Below, piece after piece: positions 1 to 11,531 of a stretch of 64,000 nucleotides of DNA. Numbering within the stretch: the stretch's first letter is position 1; each line of letters begins with the position of its first letter. Origin of the DNA: Parietaria judaica (lineage: Eukaryota; Streptophyta; Magnoliopsida; Rosales; Urticaceae); contig OX940862.1 of assembly GCA_954871525.1 (NCBI GenBank), forward strand, positions 44,261,732 through 44,325,731, read 5' to 3'. The position numbers were made by a program, and so were the translations under genes. The notes under the pieces are model-generated. The model searched no databases. It was given only the letters and a program-made list of their open reading frames with translations, and was not told the origin of the DNA.

Positions 1-13
1 GTAAAAGAATTAC

Positions 14-3000
14 CAAAATTTCGGTTGAAGATGACAACCCGAGCCCCTCGACTTTTGGCTCCAAAAGCCAAAGCTCTCCCCGCTCCGCCGGCTCCAACTA
101 GCACGAATATCTTCCCGGTCATAGGCGAAGCGTGTGATGGTCCTCCATTCAGAGTCCCTCTTCTCTCTGTTTAATCCAGAACATAATGTGAAAACATAGA
201 AGACCCTTTTTGGCTTATTACTTTTTCTCATGAGAAATAAGGCCAAAAGCCAGTACCTAATCCCGGTTACACCCTATATAGTATATTCCGATGCTAAAGA
301 TTCAATTTTCAGAACTTTCAAAATCGGGCCATGCCTTGGTCCAGGTCTCGGAAATAATTGGGTCATTGGGAGCCGGACCGAGATTGAGCCAAAACCGGTT
401 TGGCTCGATATTTTTAAATACTTTATCAATGAGTAAAATAAACGTAAAAACCCAATTGTTACACTGATTTAAAATAAAAATAATTAAGATCGGGAACTTT
501 TTGTTTTTGTTCAGTTCAAATAACAAATAGTAATTAAAACTTCATTGACGAGGAACCTTTGACTCTTAAGACTCTTAAGCTAAAATTATAATAAAATAAT
601 TAATTATATTAAAACCGGGAACCCGGGAAGTTTACAAAAAACGGACTCGATATATATACCTCTCAATGCATCTTCAATGGCTGTAATACAACCTTCACAA
701 TCTGTATTGTAACCAATGAGCTTTCCATCAGATTCCCTTCTAATTATTGTATTCACTGCTCCTATGGCCTGAGATATCATTAAACAAAAGTCAAACAACT
801 TTGACCTCCTATGGAAAAACCGAAGAAAGTCAACAGGAGCCAGTGGACAACCTTAGCGAGCGGATCAACCTCGTCGCAACACTCCACCACAGCCTCCTTG
901 TGCGGAATCCCGATACTGTCAGGCGAAAGAACACAATAAGACAAGGCTCGCAAATTACCAACCTATTTCTCAAGAAGAGAGAAAATATTAGAGCTCACCT
1001 GAAACCCGAGAAGTCGGTGCTTTCGTACGTCCGGAAGAATGCCTTGACGTCATCAACGAGGAGTGGGACATAAATCCCATCGTAGCCGGTGTATCGGAGG
1101 GCTAGATTGTGGAGAACAGGGCTCTTGCTGTGGCTCACCGGGTTTGAGACTAGGCCGAAAACTCTCGTCCACGGGTTGACATGTTTGAGCTTGTAAACCG
1201 TCTTGAGGCTCACTAATGTCGGTAAGCCCGGATCGGGCTGGCTCTTCAAGGAGCCATAAACCAAAAACGCGCCAAATTTTGGGGCCAAGAGTTGGCTGAT
1301 GAGCCCTCTGCTTCCCGTCGCCATTGCGATTAGCGGCACCTGATAATGAAAATGTTGCAATGAGTATAAGAAAATTGAGAAAATTATTGTCATGGTATGT
1401 CGCGATATGGTTTTACAGATAAAAAAATCGGAGGACTACTCTCTATTACTCATTCTTCTAATTTGATTGAAAGAACGCCGAAGGGGAGTGTTTACGTGAC
1501 AATGAGTAAGTGTTTGGAAGATCGGGGCAACATCGGTGATGCAATCGACTTCAACGATGAGCTTGATGACGTCGGCCCCGGTGGACTGCATGCAGGCGAT
1601 GAGGTTGCCGAGCTTCTCCCTCGACGGCTTTCCACCGTTGACGTGACTCGATACGATGATCTGGCTGTTCGAGGGCTTGTGCTCCACCATTGTCATGTCA
1701 CAAGCTACCTAAACAACAATTAAATCTATTACAAATCGATTTTCTTCCGAAGTTCCAAAATTGAAATGGAAATTTCGTTTCCATTTTTGTAAACAAAATT
1801 AATACGTTGTAACTTTGCCTTTGATTAACAAAATTGATTATATTAATTGATTAATTAGCAGGATTTCTCTTCAATATTAGACGGATTGTTAAAATCTATC
1901 CAATGGTCTAGATGATATTAAAATAAAAAAAAAAATCGTTTCATCTATTTTGCGGAAAAGGATGTCTTTTCTACGAGAAGAAAAATGGTAATTCTGTTTC
2001 CGTTTCCATTAAAAAAAATAAACAGAATATATATATATATATATATATATATATCATTAATTGATATAAGTATATTAATACCTCATAATCAAGTTCAACG
2101 AATTCTATATCTAATTCAAGAGCCAATCTCAATACTTGCAAGCCACTGCTTCTGGAATTCTTTGATTTGTTCACCCTGACAAGTTAATATTCAAAATCAA
2201 TATCATCATCCAATATATAACATATCTTTCTTAATGTTAGCCACGATTAATTATAGTAGGTATCCACTCATATATTGAAAAAAATGGTATTTTTCGTCAA
2301 AAATAGGGCAAAATACAAGTTCGGAATAGATTTTCAAATACATTAAATCGGGAAACAAGACACGTAGAACTTGTTTTTTGAGAATAATTTTTTCAAGTTT
2401 CTCTATATAAAATGTAATTATATATATTCATCATTTGTTTACATTTGTGTCATTTAAGGACTTAAATTTGTATAAAAAAATTATTTTATTAGTAGATTTG
2501 ATTGGTTTTGCGCTGGTATGGTAAATGCACAAAACATTATATTATTACAAAAAAAATATTTTTCTACTATGCGCTCACCCGAATTAATTAATATATATAT
2601 ATGTTTTTAAATTACTTATATATATACAAATTATGTTTAGTGAGTTGGATAGGCGGCCTTGTCTTAACACACATGAGTCATTTTATTTGAACACGTGATA
2701 GAAAATAAATAGGCATCAAAGAAATGTCAAATATGTTTTTGTCTAAGTCCTTGTGTACAAATTTACAAAGAAAATATCAACGCCCTGACATCGACATGTA
2801 TTTAGTATTTACATTCAGTGTATTTTACTTATTTTAATCTTCATTATTTTTTTAATGGTATTTTAATCTTCATTATTAGCTTTATAGTTTAAACTTTATA
2901 TATATATATATATATAATATGTCAATAGCTGCATAAGTACTGTTTGTTTCTCGCGGGACGTGGGCTGTCCCGCGCGCAGACCGCAGTGGACGTCTTATTT

Positions 3001-3623
3001 GATAATTTATATTTGGGATAATAGCGGCATAAGTCCTCAACCTTTATTCAACTGGGGCGGCATAGCCCCAACCTCATTTAATAGCGGTATAAGTATCAAA
3101 AGATGATTTCCGTCCATATTTGACTAACGGAAGTAGTCAACGTTTGCGTGGTCAGCTTCTCGTCAACGTGGACGCCACGTAATCAACATGTCACCATACA
3201 TGTCATCCTCCATCACCATTAATTTTGCATTAAATTTGAATCCCTCCATCACTACATGCGAGGGCGGTTCGAACCCCTCCATCACCATTAATTTTGCATT
3301 AAATTTGATGACACGATGATGACATGTGTGGTGACATGTCGGATTACGTGGCGTCCACGTTGACGAGAAGCTGACCACGCAAATGTTGACTACTTCCGTT
3401 AGTCAAATATGGACGGAAATCATCTTTTGGTTCTTATACCGCTATTAAATGAGGTTGGGGCTATGCCGCCCCAGTTGAGTAAAGGTTGAGGACTTATGCC
3501 GCTATTATCCCTTTATATTTTATAGTGGTATCAGCTCGGTTTTTTTTTTTATTATTTTATTATATTAAAGTTCCTAGTGACCATAATTGCTTCTTTCAAA
3601 TGTTATCTAAGTCTTTTCAGGAA

Positions 3624-3656
<33 letters not shown>

Positions 3657-4572
3657 AACTATAGAAGTGACACATGTCCTAGTTAACGGCACAAAGAAAA
3701 TTCGGTTATAATAATTGAAAAAGTAGTAAACTTTTGGAACATAAAAAATACTGGACATAAGAACTTTAATCATGAAAAAGGACTAAATTTATACCACCAC
3801 AAAAGTTGAAACATTAAATACTTATGCCGAAACTAACCCTCTACATTAGGGGTGAGCATGGGTTGGGTTGGGCCGCCCCGACACTTTTGATGGACCCGAC
3901 CCGATCACTTCGGGTTCCTAAAAAAAGCCCGATCCGACCCAAAATTTTTTAATGCCCGAACCAAACCGACCTGATAAAAATCGGGTTGGGTTGGTTTGGG
4001 TCGCCATGGCCCGATTAATTAAAATTTACTCTTATATAACAAAAAATAATATGAAAAAAATACATTAATGTAACTCAAAATTCAAGTAAAAATACCCTAA
4101 ACTAATTTAATCAAACAAACATACTCTAAACAATGTAAAACATGAAAATGAGAGATTGAACGGTCTTTCAATGTAAATAAATTTGAGAATGAGAAATATT
4201 CAAAGACTAAAGATTGCACTACTTGAATAAAAATTAATATGAAATATATATTAATTATATTGGTCGGGTCGGAGACCCCGACCCGACCCAAGGTTTTGGA
4301 CCTGACCCCGACCCGAACAATGGTCGGGTCCGGCCCGATCCGACCCAATTTTCAGCGAGTTAGATTGGGCGGGTTAGATTGGGGTCGGGTGTCTAACGGA
4401 TTGGGTTGGGCCATCGGGTTGGGTCTAGAATACTGACCCCTACTCTACATATTATATAAATTCGTACAGTCTAAGCACGTTGTTGCCACTGTCATACTTC
4501 AACAACCAAAATAAACTTATACCAAAAAGACAGAACTTTTTTGTGATACCAAACTTATTCAAGAGAAGAGAG

Positions 4573-4610
<38 letters not shown>

Positions 4611-5410
4611 CCAACAAGAGACTCGTGATTTTGTTATTATATTATTTCTCTGGAATTTAATTATTTAATCTATCTAAAACATCGTGTAATTATATTTGAA
4701 TTTGATAGTATATCGGAAATGGATTTTTGTTCTGCTTGGTCATATAACTAAAAGGAAAAAAAAAAAAGATTGAACATTTTTAACATTGACAATGTATTAT
4801 GTGTAAAGTCATAAGTGTCGTTTCAATCTAAAATAGACAATAATTGTTGACAACAGTTAGCTCAAAATCTATGTACCTTTACCGGTTTACAATCCTCTAT
4901 GTCGGGATAAAATCGGGAGCTGATATTTTCTTTTCCGGTTATGCGATCCGGGTCGAAATCAGTTTCAACAAACCGGTAACTGGTGTACATTATTTTATTA
5001 GACGGAAGTTTTAATGGAATGATAAAAGCATGACAACTAATTTTCCGAACCGGCCGTGAATGCCAGTTGCTGAAAAACCGGTATCGAATTTGAAAGACCA
5101 AAGCCAGAGCCATGAGTAAACCATGTCAACATACTGGTTGGCAGTCTCAATTCGAGTCGAAAGACGAGGAGAATAGTACTTACCTTAAGGAGAGGATAGA
5201 AGGGAGCGATCTGTGGTCTACGAGCGCGTGAAGGTGAGACGCAAAATGCGAGATGGATGCCGAGTCAACACGCAACTCCACGAGGTCTGCGCCCTCCGCC
5301 TTGGCCTCGTCCATCGACGCCACTGTGGCCGCTACGCTCGAGCACTCTATCGGAGCACACACCAACACGCTCCGTTCGAACCCCATGAATGAGAGAGAGA
5401 GAGAGGCCAC
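14..5410 (-). CDS. Bifunctional 3-dehydroquinate dehydratase / shikimate dehydrogenase, 5' seven exons (gene continues past left edge)
   Basis: Exons, read on the minus strand: 5410-5184, 2175-2082, 1708-1496, 1339-999, 915-852, 768-660, 166-14. All borders are GT-AG and the phases join without a shift, giving 400 complete codons. The family catalyses two plastid steps of the shikimate pathway: dehydroquinate to dehydroshikimate, then NADPH reduction to shikimate. Residues about 10-215 are the type I dehydratase: His129 in SSHVNGG and Lys156 in GADVIKL match the catalytic His and Lys. The dehydrogenase starts near 236: SHSKS (247-251), IPHKEA with Lys298, Asn319 in GAVNT, Asp336 in YNTD, and a GAGGAG nucleotide loop (374-379). 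Two positions differ from the canonical plant enzyme: Gln194 where the substrate-binding Arg is expected (GLISQ for GLMSR) and Gly294 where Thr precedes IPHK. The C-terminal third lies outside the window. The start was chosen as the first ATG after a TATA box; no clear transit peptide is seen. Intron 1 is 3 kb and full of transposon DNA. Confidence 0.93.
2029..2054. repeat. (TA)n microsatellite in a DHQ-SDH intron
   Basis: A run of about 13 TA units just downstream of exon 2 in the gene's direction. Similar TA runs lie near 2898-2918, 3634-3652 and 61588-61600. They are simple repeats and carry no gene. Confidence 0.9.
3015..3511. mobile_element. Mutator-like MITE with very long terminal inverted repeats, in DHQ-SDH intron 1
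   Basis: The element begins GGGATAATAGCGGCATAAGT and ends with the reverse complement. The two arms (about 3015-3186 and 3341-3511) pair over roughly 170 bases, so the unit can fold into one hairpin. It is flanked by an exact 9-bp duplication TTTATATTT (3006-3014 and 3512-3520), the size expected for Mutator-like elements. The centre holds two direct copies of a block of about 35 bases (near 3208-3243 and 3272-3308). It has no coding capacity. The terminal motif is shared with the fold-back element at 7203-9060. Confidence 0.9.
3847..4442. mobile_element. Non-autonomous hAT-type element in DHQ-SDH intron 1
   Basis: The ends are TAGGGGTGAGCA and, at the right, the imperfect inverted copy ACTGACCCCTA. 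Subterminal regions are rich in GGGTTGGG and CCGACCC blocks, as in many plant hAT elements. An exact 8-bp duplication CTCTACAT flanks it (3839-3846 and 4443-4450), which is the hAT signature. The interior is AT-rich with no transposase, so it would depend on an enzyme made elsewhere. Confidence 0.9.
4575..4609. repeat. (TA)n microsatellite
   Basis: About 17 uninterrupted TA units in intron 1 of the DHQ-SDH gene. No function is implied. Confidence 0.95.
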
Positions 5411-5455
5411 CAGTAAACAAAGACAACAACTTCCTGAAGATCTTTTTCAACAGTG

Positions 5456-5466
5456 ATATTTATAGA
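5456..5466 (-). promoter_or_regulatory. Probable TATA box of the DHQ-SDH gene
   Basis: On the minus strand this reads CTATAAATATC, about 46 bases before the ATG at 5410. A TATA box this near would give a very short 5' leader, which is possible but unproven. No other good TATA motif lies nearer the start. Confidence 0.5.
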
Positions 5467-7193
5467 GTATTATTTTCAAAGAGTGAATCTATTCAACACA
5501 AAAAGGGAAATCAGATATATTAATATAAAAAAGGAAGTATAAATGATAACCCTAAATTATTATATTAATGCCCTATAGTCCAATACCATTATTATATAAA
5601 CAAATTGATGAAGTATCAACCCCAACAGATTGTAATAGAAAGAAAGAATAATCATCATGTGATTGAGTGATTTCTCATGCACTGTCAAATCCCTAATGGT
5701 GGTTTATTTATTATTATCCTCCATTACACAATCATGTAGCCTAGCTTATGATGATATATCATGGTGAGTAATTGGTATTTAACACAAAAATACCAATTAC
5801 TCACTATTCACCGTAAGATCACTCTCAATTCACTTTTGACTCACTGAATTAGATATAGTTTTTGAAAGCGCCCTCTCTTATATTTTAAAAAAGTAGCATA
5901 GTGCTTATCAACTTCAGTCTTGAGTTTGTTGAGCCACGGGCAAAGAGTCATTTTTACCTATGTCGAAATCGCAAAATTAATATTCAATACAAAATATAGA
6001 AGATATTTTTCCAATTAATACCTACATCCTAGTATGACACTTCTAGCGTTTTTTAGAAGCAAAATTACTAATCAAATCTATACAGTCAGTATTTTGAGAG
6101 CCCCTAAGTTAGACTATTATAAGATTAGATTGGGATTAATTTGGGTGTTCTTTTTATTTTTTATTCTAGGAATAGGCCTACTTTGCTTCTTTGTAGGTCC
6201 GCTCCTAACCTGCCTCTACAGCGTTTAAAATGACGAAAACGTTTAACACAACCTAAATTTACTTTTTACATTATAGTTTTTTCTACGACAATATTGTCTT
6301 TTACACTTTGCAAAACTACCACATTGCACCCTACTTGTTCAATGTCATGTAAAAATTGTAACTTGGAGTTTGACTCGCCGAGTTAGACATTTTTTTTTAA
6401 ATGAGGTGGTTTTATTGGCCAAGATTACATATACTCGCATTACATGATATAATCGGAATAGTAAAACAAACTGACACTATCAGTTAAGATTACAGATATA
6501 CGAAATTTTTATGTCGCTTAGATTAAACCTAAGATCTCTCAAAAAAATCTTGTAGTAAATAATATTAAAAAACCAAACAAGCTTGGTTGTAAGACCTATT
6601 TTTTAAAATAGGTGTCTCTTATACCTTGAAAAAGTAGCATATATAGTGGCGTTATGCATTTAAAATAGGGGTGAAAATTGTGTAACCGTTTCTTGGTTTT
6701 TTTGCACGTAGACGAGCTCACATCAACTTCATTTACGACAAAACAACGAATTAAACCCTTAATTTATATTATTTAATACAACTACTTAAACCCCTAATGA
6801 TAACACTTGACAAAACAGATTTGTCCAAGTGCCAGAATTAACGGCGTTATAAGAATGAAGTGGTCAACTTCCAAATCCGACTTTGGTATTTTTGTCACAA
6901 CTTTTAACCTTGAAGTACACTTAAGGATTCTTCGACCAAACGGTCTTTGAGTATTTTTCCCATCATCAACCCTGGTTTTTTATATTCACTTTATGTCGCC
7001 TTATTTTTAAATATTTCAGCACTAAGAAAACCTGTCTAAACTCTAAATTATTGCCAACTTTCTTGGGAGTCTCGTTGGGTATTATTTTATATTATCTAAT
7101 TATATATTTTTTGTCCTCGTGCAATGTAAGCCACCAATTATATACGTGACACAAACTGTTGGACACACATGCCATTTGGTGTTATCGTTATTG
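5467..7193. other. AT-rich upstream region of the DHQ-SDH gene, no gene seen
   Basis: No reading frame with recognisable content and no exon-like stretch on either strand. It holds a perfect short hairpin (5764-5804) and otherwise unremarkable AT-rich sequence. The proximal few hundred bases are the likely promoter of the DHQ-SDH gene. Confidence 0.6.
5764..5804. repeat. Perfect 17-bp hairpin with 7-base loop
   Basis: GTGAGTAATTGGTATTT at 5764-5780 is followed, after seven bases, by its exact reverse complement at 5788-5804. It lies about 350 bases upstream of the DHQ-SDH start. It could be a transposon remnant or a structured site; nothing decides between them. Confidence 0.85.
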
Positions 7194-7202
7194 TTCTTAC
7201 AA

Positions 7203-9060
7203 GGGATAATAGCGGCAAAAGTTGTTAAAGTTAGGTCAAGTGTGCAAATAAGTGGCCAAACTGATTTAGTATCGGCATAAGTAGCCAAAGTTAACTGAAC
7301 CATGGACAGTACAAATTCCATCCATTTCATGTCAACGCCGTTAGCCACGTCGTTTCCACAAGTGTTGAGCTTTGGCCACTTATTTGCACACTCAGCCTAA
7401 CTTTAGCCACTTTTGCCGCTATTATCCCTTATTTTTTACGTTCCAAAGTATTTTTTAGGGTTTATCTAGATATTTTTTGTTTTTTTTTCTTTTTCTTAAG
7501 ATTTGACTAAAACTTTTTCCGAAAGAACTGATTCCGTTTTTAAAATTTAGAACGCTGAATATCACTCTCAATTTTGAAAACATTACAATGTGTAATCGAT
7601 TTCACATGTAATTTACGATCATAGGATTTGACATAAAACGTCTATATACTTAATTGTTAGGGACCATTAGATTTTTTAAAGGAATAAGTACAAATACCCA
7701 TTTAGCCACAAGTTTTTTTTTTTAATTACTCATTGTGTGTATTGAAATGAACTAAAATATGTATGTTTTAATACGTTTGTACAAAATAAAAATTTTGTTA
7801 ATAATGTTGGCTTAACATTGTTAGTTAGAGTCGAGGCTAAAATCAAGACATTGTAATATTATTTTATTGAGATATATTTAATTGTTAGGGACCCAAAATT
7901 TTGTTTAAGGAAATACCCATTTAGCCACAATATATTTTTTAAAAAAATTACTCATTACGTGTATTAAAATGTACCAAAATGGGTAGTGTTTTACTTTGTA
8001 AAAAAATGATAATCTCATTAAAATTTTTGGCCTCGTTGTTAGTTAGAGCCGGGACTAAATCGAGACTTAGTAATATTATTTTATTGAGATTATTAATTTA
8101 AATGAAATTTTACTGGACGAAGTAGTCTTTCGGTCTATAATGCCAAGGCTTCATGGTTAATAGTTTGGCACACCAAGATACCATAGTTTAAAAAAATAAA
8201 AAATTTAACAGTAACATCAATGATTTGATATGGGTTTTGAGATTAGTGAAAGTGACTAATACCTTCTTGTTCTATTTCTTGTTCCGTAAGATGGTTTTCT
8301 TTTTATTTTTTCTATTTCGACCCCTAAATCATGAAAAGGTAATTTGTACAGGGCCGAGAAGCTCAAAAAATTGTTAGTATTGTCTATCCCGTACCCTGGT
8401 GAACCAAACAGAGCGTAAGTCTTCCAAGCATGGAGAGGCTAAACTAAGCACTAGTAACCCCTACATTTTGCGCAAAGTTAACAAAAATGGTTTTTTTTTT
8501 TTTTGTAAGTTATGTGTGGTGATTTCAAATGACTAAGTCCATAAAAGCATGGTACAATAAAATTTCATAAAATTATAATATTAATAAAATAAAATAATGG
8601 TCCCTAACAATTAAATATATAGAGGTTTTATGTCAAATCCTATGATCGTAAATTACATGTGAAACCGATAACACATTTTAATGTTTTCAAAATTGAGAGT
8701 GATATTCAGCGTTCTAAATATAAAAAAACGGAATCAGTTCTTTCGGAAATCAAGTTTTAATCAAATCTTAAGAAAAAGAAAAAGAAAAAATATCTAGATA
8801 AACCCTTAAAATACTTTGGAACGCAAAAAAATAAGGGATAATAGCGGCAAAAGTGGCTAAAGTTAGGCCGAGTTTGCAAATAAGTGGCCAAAGCTCAACA
8901 CTTGTGGAAATGATGTGGCTAACGGCGTTGACATGAAATGGATTGAATTTGTACTGTCCACGGTTTGGTAAACTTTGACTACTTATGCCGATATTAAATC
9001 GGTTTGACCACTTATTTGCACACTTGGCCTAACTTTAGCCACTTTTGCCGCTATTATCCC
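7203..9060. mobile_element. Fold-back Mutator-like element with arms of about 467 bp
   Basis: The arm at 7203-7669 is repeated in inverse orientation at 8595-9060, with a spacer of about 925 bases. The outer ends are GGGATAATAGCGGCAAAAGT, the same family as the MITE at 3015-3511. A 9-bp duplication flanks the whole unit with one mismatch: TTCTTACAA (7194-7202) and TTCTTATAA (9061-9069). Each arm begins with a 226-bp block (7203-7428 and 8835-9060) that itself has inverted ends, so a smaller MITE was probably duplicated or incorporated. The spacer carries two diverged direct copies of a block containing TTAGGGAC and CCCATTTAGCCACAA (near 7655-7715 and 7881-7935). No transposase is encoded. Confidence 0.82.
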
Positions 9061-9850
9061 TTCTTATAATTATTTAATGTTGTTTGTTTGTACATGTACT
9101 TAATTATTTAATTTGTTCTTATAATTATTTAATTGTTTGTACAATTAACTTTATGATATCTTCACAGAATAATTTTGATATATATAGTTCATCATAGTAT
9201 AATGAGTATTTGGCATAATGCCCCTCAATTTTTTGCATGTTACACTTTATTCATCCACTTAACATTAATTTAAATATCAACGTTTCTTATAGTTTTCTTT
9301 ATCGAGGTGGCACCTTAGTATTATTGGTTCAAATTACATGTATTTGTATTATAAAATATATATGGGGTTCTTAAGAAAAATAGCCAATTTGAAACATAAG
9401 TTTTGCAAAATAGCCAAACTTTGGTTAATTTTGTAAACTAGCCAATTAACCATTTAAGTGAAATTCTAATTACATTATTTCCCTTAATATTTAAATACAA
9501 AATTAAATATAAATAAAAATTAATGTCGACGTAAATTGTGGGTGATTAATCTGAAAAAAATAATTACATTAATTGAGAATAATAACATTATTAAGTATCG
9601 TTATTTATTTTGACGTAAATTGTGGGTGATTAGAATTATTATTTATTTGGTAACAATAAATTCCAACCACCATTCCATTAATTTAGCTGATTTGAAATTT
9701 AAATGAGGTACATTGACCACATTCAACCTTCTCTCTAATCGCACCACACCGAGCTCTCTCCATATCCTTCGAGCTCCCATTGCCATCGTTAACAGCAATC
9801 ACCGGAGATTAACAGCGAGTGCATCACCGGCGAGGCTTCATCCTCCATTA

Positions 9851-10013
9851 ACGTAAATCAACAACGAATCAACGTAAATCAACAACGAATCAACGTAAAT
9901 CAACAACGAATCAAGGTAAATTAACAACGAATTAACGTAAATCAACAACGAATTAACGTAAAACAACAACGAATCAACGTAAATTAACAACGAATCAACG
10001 TAAATTAACAATA
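9851..10013. repeat. 21-bp minisatellite, about eight copies
   Basis: The unit is close to ACGTAAATCAACAACGAATCA, with single-base variants (AAATTAAC, AAAACAAC, GAATTA). It lies inside the Pack-MULE, directly beside the captured exon, and is absent from the rest of the window. Confidence 0.95.
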
Positions 10014-10036
10014 AAAATTATTATTCATATTAAAAT

Positions 10037-10570
10037 TTAAATACAATAATCAAATATTTTAAATAAAAAAATAATCTCTCTCTCTCTCCCGTGAGACCGC
10101 CGAAGTTTCGCCGTCGATCGCCGTGGCCTCGGTGTTTCCGAGCGAGTGCTCCAATGGAGGAGATCCTTCGCGCGTGACGGGGGCAACGAAATCTCATCGT
10201 CGTTGGAGGCGCCGGAGCCGGCGGCGCTGCTCCCCCTCGCAGACGGGGATCCCAACGGCCTGAAAAATGACTTCCTGCCCTCGGCGCTCCATTCCTCATC
10301 CTCGCCGGAATCGTCGCTGTCGCCGGCCAAGTCCCCGTAGAACTCGACGAGCTCGTTGTCGGGCTGCAGCGCAACATTGGGGGAGGAGCTCGAGCGGGGC
10401 TTGGGCGGCGTCTCGCAGACGCAGTCGTCGTCACGGTGGAAGAAATGGACGGAGGTGATCTCGGTGTCGGCAAAGCTCACGCGGCGAGCACGCTTCCTCT
10501 TGATGTGCAGGGCGCGATTCTCGCCCTCCGACTCGCTGCGGGGGGTCTCGTCGGGGACCTTCGACGCCAT
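10037..10570 (-). pseudogene. Captured N-terminal exon resembling plant kinetochore scaffold KNL1/Spc7
   Basis: An open frame of 177 codons starts at the ATG at 10570. Residues 23-40 hold a basic stretch followed by RRVSFADTEITSVH. The RVSF at 30-33 has the form of a protein phosphatase 1 docking site, as in the N terminus of KNL1 proteins. Further on are an acidic DSDDSGEDEE segment and a GRKSFFRPLGSPS stretch, which I recall as typical of plant KNL1-like proteins. After about residue 128 the similarity stops and the frame becomes basic, low-complexity sequence. The full protein would continue for many hundreds of residues, so this is a fragment. It is very GC-rich beside its AT-rich surroundings and sits wholly inside a Pack-MULE. 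The family call is from memory of the motif order; a different serine-rich nuclear protein is possible. Confidence 0.55.
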
Positions 10571-10583
10571 GGATTCGCTAGGA

Positions 10584-10768
<185 letters not shown>

Positions 10769-11211
10769 AGAAAGGGAAGCTGATTTGTATTATTATTTTT
10801 TCTTTTTTTTAATTAAATTAATAAGTAATCAGTTACCATGATTTGTGGGATAATGTTAATTACCATTTTAATTAATTACGAAAATAATAAACGAAATTGA
10901 TTAATTAAATGGTATTTTAGTATTACAATTTCAATTAAATATGCCACCTCATGTTAATTGGCTAGTTTACAAAATTAACCAAAGTTTGGCTATTTTGCAA
11001 AACCAATGTTTCAATTTGGCTATTTGGTGCAATTACTCAATATATATGCACGATAAGAACAACCGACATTGTTGGCCGCATGAACTATGGCCAAAATTAC
11101 ATATATATGCAATCTTGTGTCTCAATAAATTGAACCTAAGACCTATCAAAGAGTCTTGTATGTGGACTTAACACTAGACCAAACAAATTTTGTTTAGGTT
11201 ATAACTTTATA

Positions 11212-11417
11212 CAGTAAAAGCTCTATAAATTAATGTTGTTGCGACTGGAGTATTTTATTACAGTAGAACCTCGTTGAATTAATACTCGATAAATTATAAC
11301 CTCGCTAAAATAATACTTTTATATGGTCCCGACTCTAACTAGCATGAACAAATTTTTCCTCGTTAATATAATAAAATTCTCCAGTCCCAACAATATTAAT
11401 TTATAGAGCTTTTACTG
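11212..11417. mobile_element. Small MITE flanked by TA
   Basis: It begins CAGTAAAAGCTCTATAAATT and ends with its inverse, pairing over about 50 bases including the block ACTGGAG. The dinucleotide TA borders both sides, which fits a Tc1/Mariner-type insertion, although a two-base duplication is weak evidence. No coding capacity. Confidence 0.65.
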
Positions 11418-11528
11418 TATATTATTGAGGTAAAAGTTGGTCATGCTACTTAGAGTCAAGATGATACAAAAATTATTTTATCCAAATTATTAATTTATCG
11501 AGTATTAATTTAACGAAATTCTATTGTA
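11264..11528. repeat. Second inverted repeat, interleaved with the MITE at 11212-11417
   Basis: A segment near 11264-11300 (AGAACCTCGTTGAATTAATA) pairs with one near 11485-11528 (TATTAATTTAACGAAATTCT). This hairpin starts inside the previous element and ends outside it. A degenerate single copy of the same motif lies near 12815-12850. It may be an older MITE of a related family into which the first inserted, or the reverse. Confidence 0.6.
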
Positions 11529-11531
11529 ATC

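Noticed and set aside
4862..5113. Open frame on the minus strand between exons 1 and 2 of DHQ-SDH
   Set aside because: No similarity to the enzyme, and exon 1 joins exon 2 directly in the right phase, so this is intron sequence.
9851..10013. Regular 21-bp array considered as a CRISPR array
   Set aside because: Units are contiguous with no spacers, and this is plant nuclear DNA, so it is a minisatellite.
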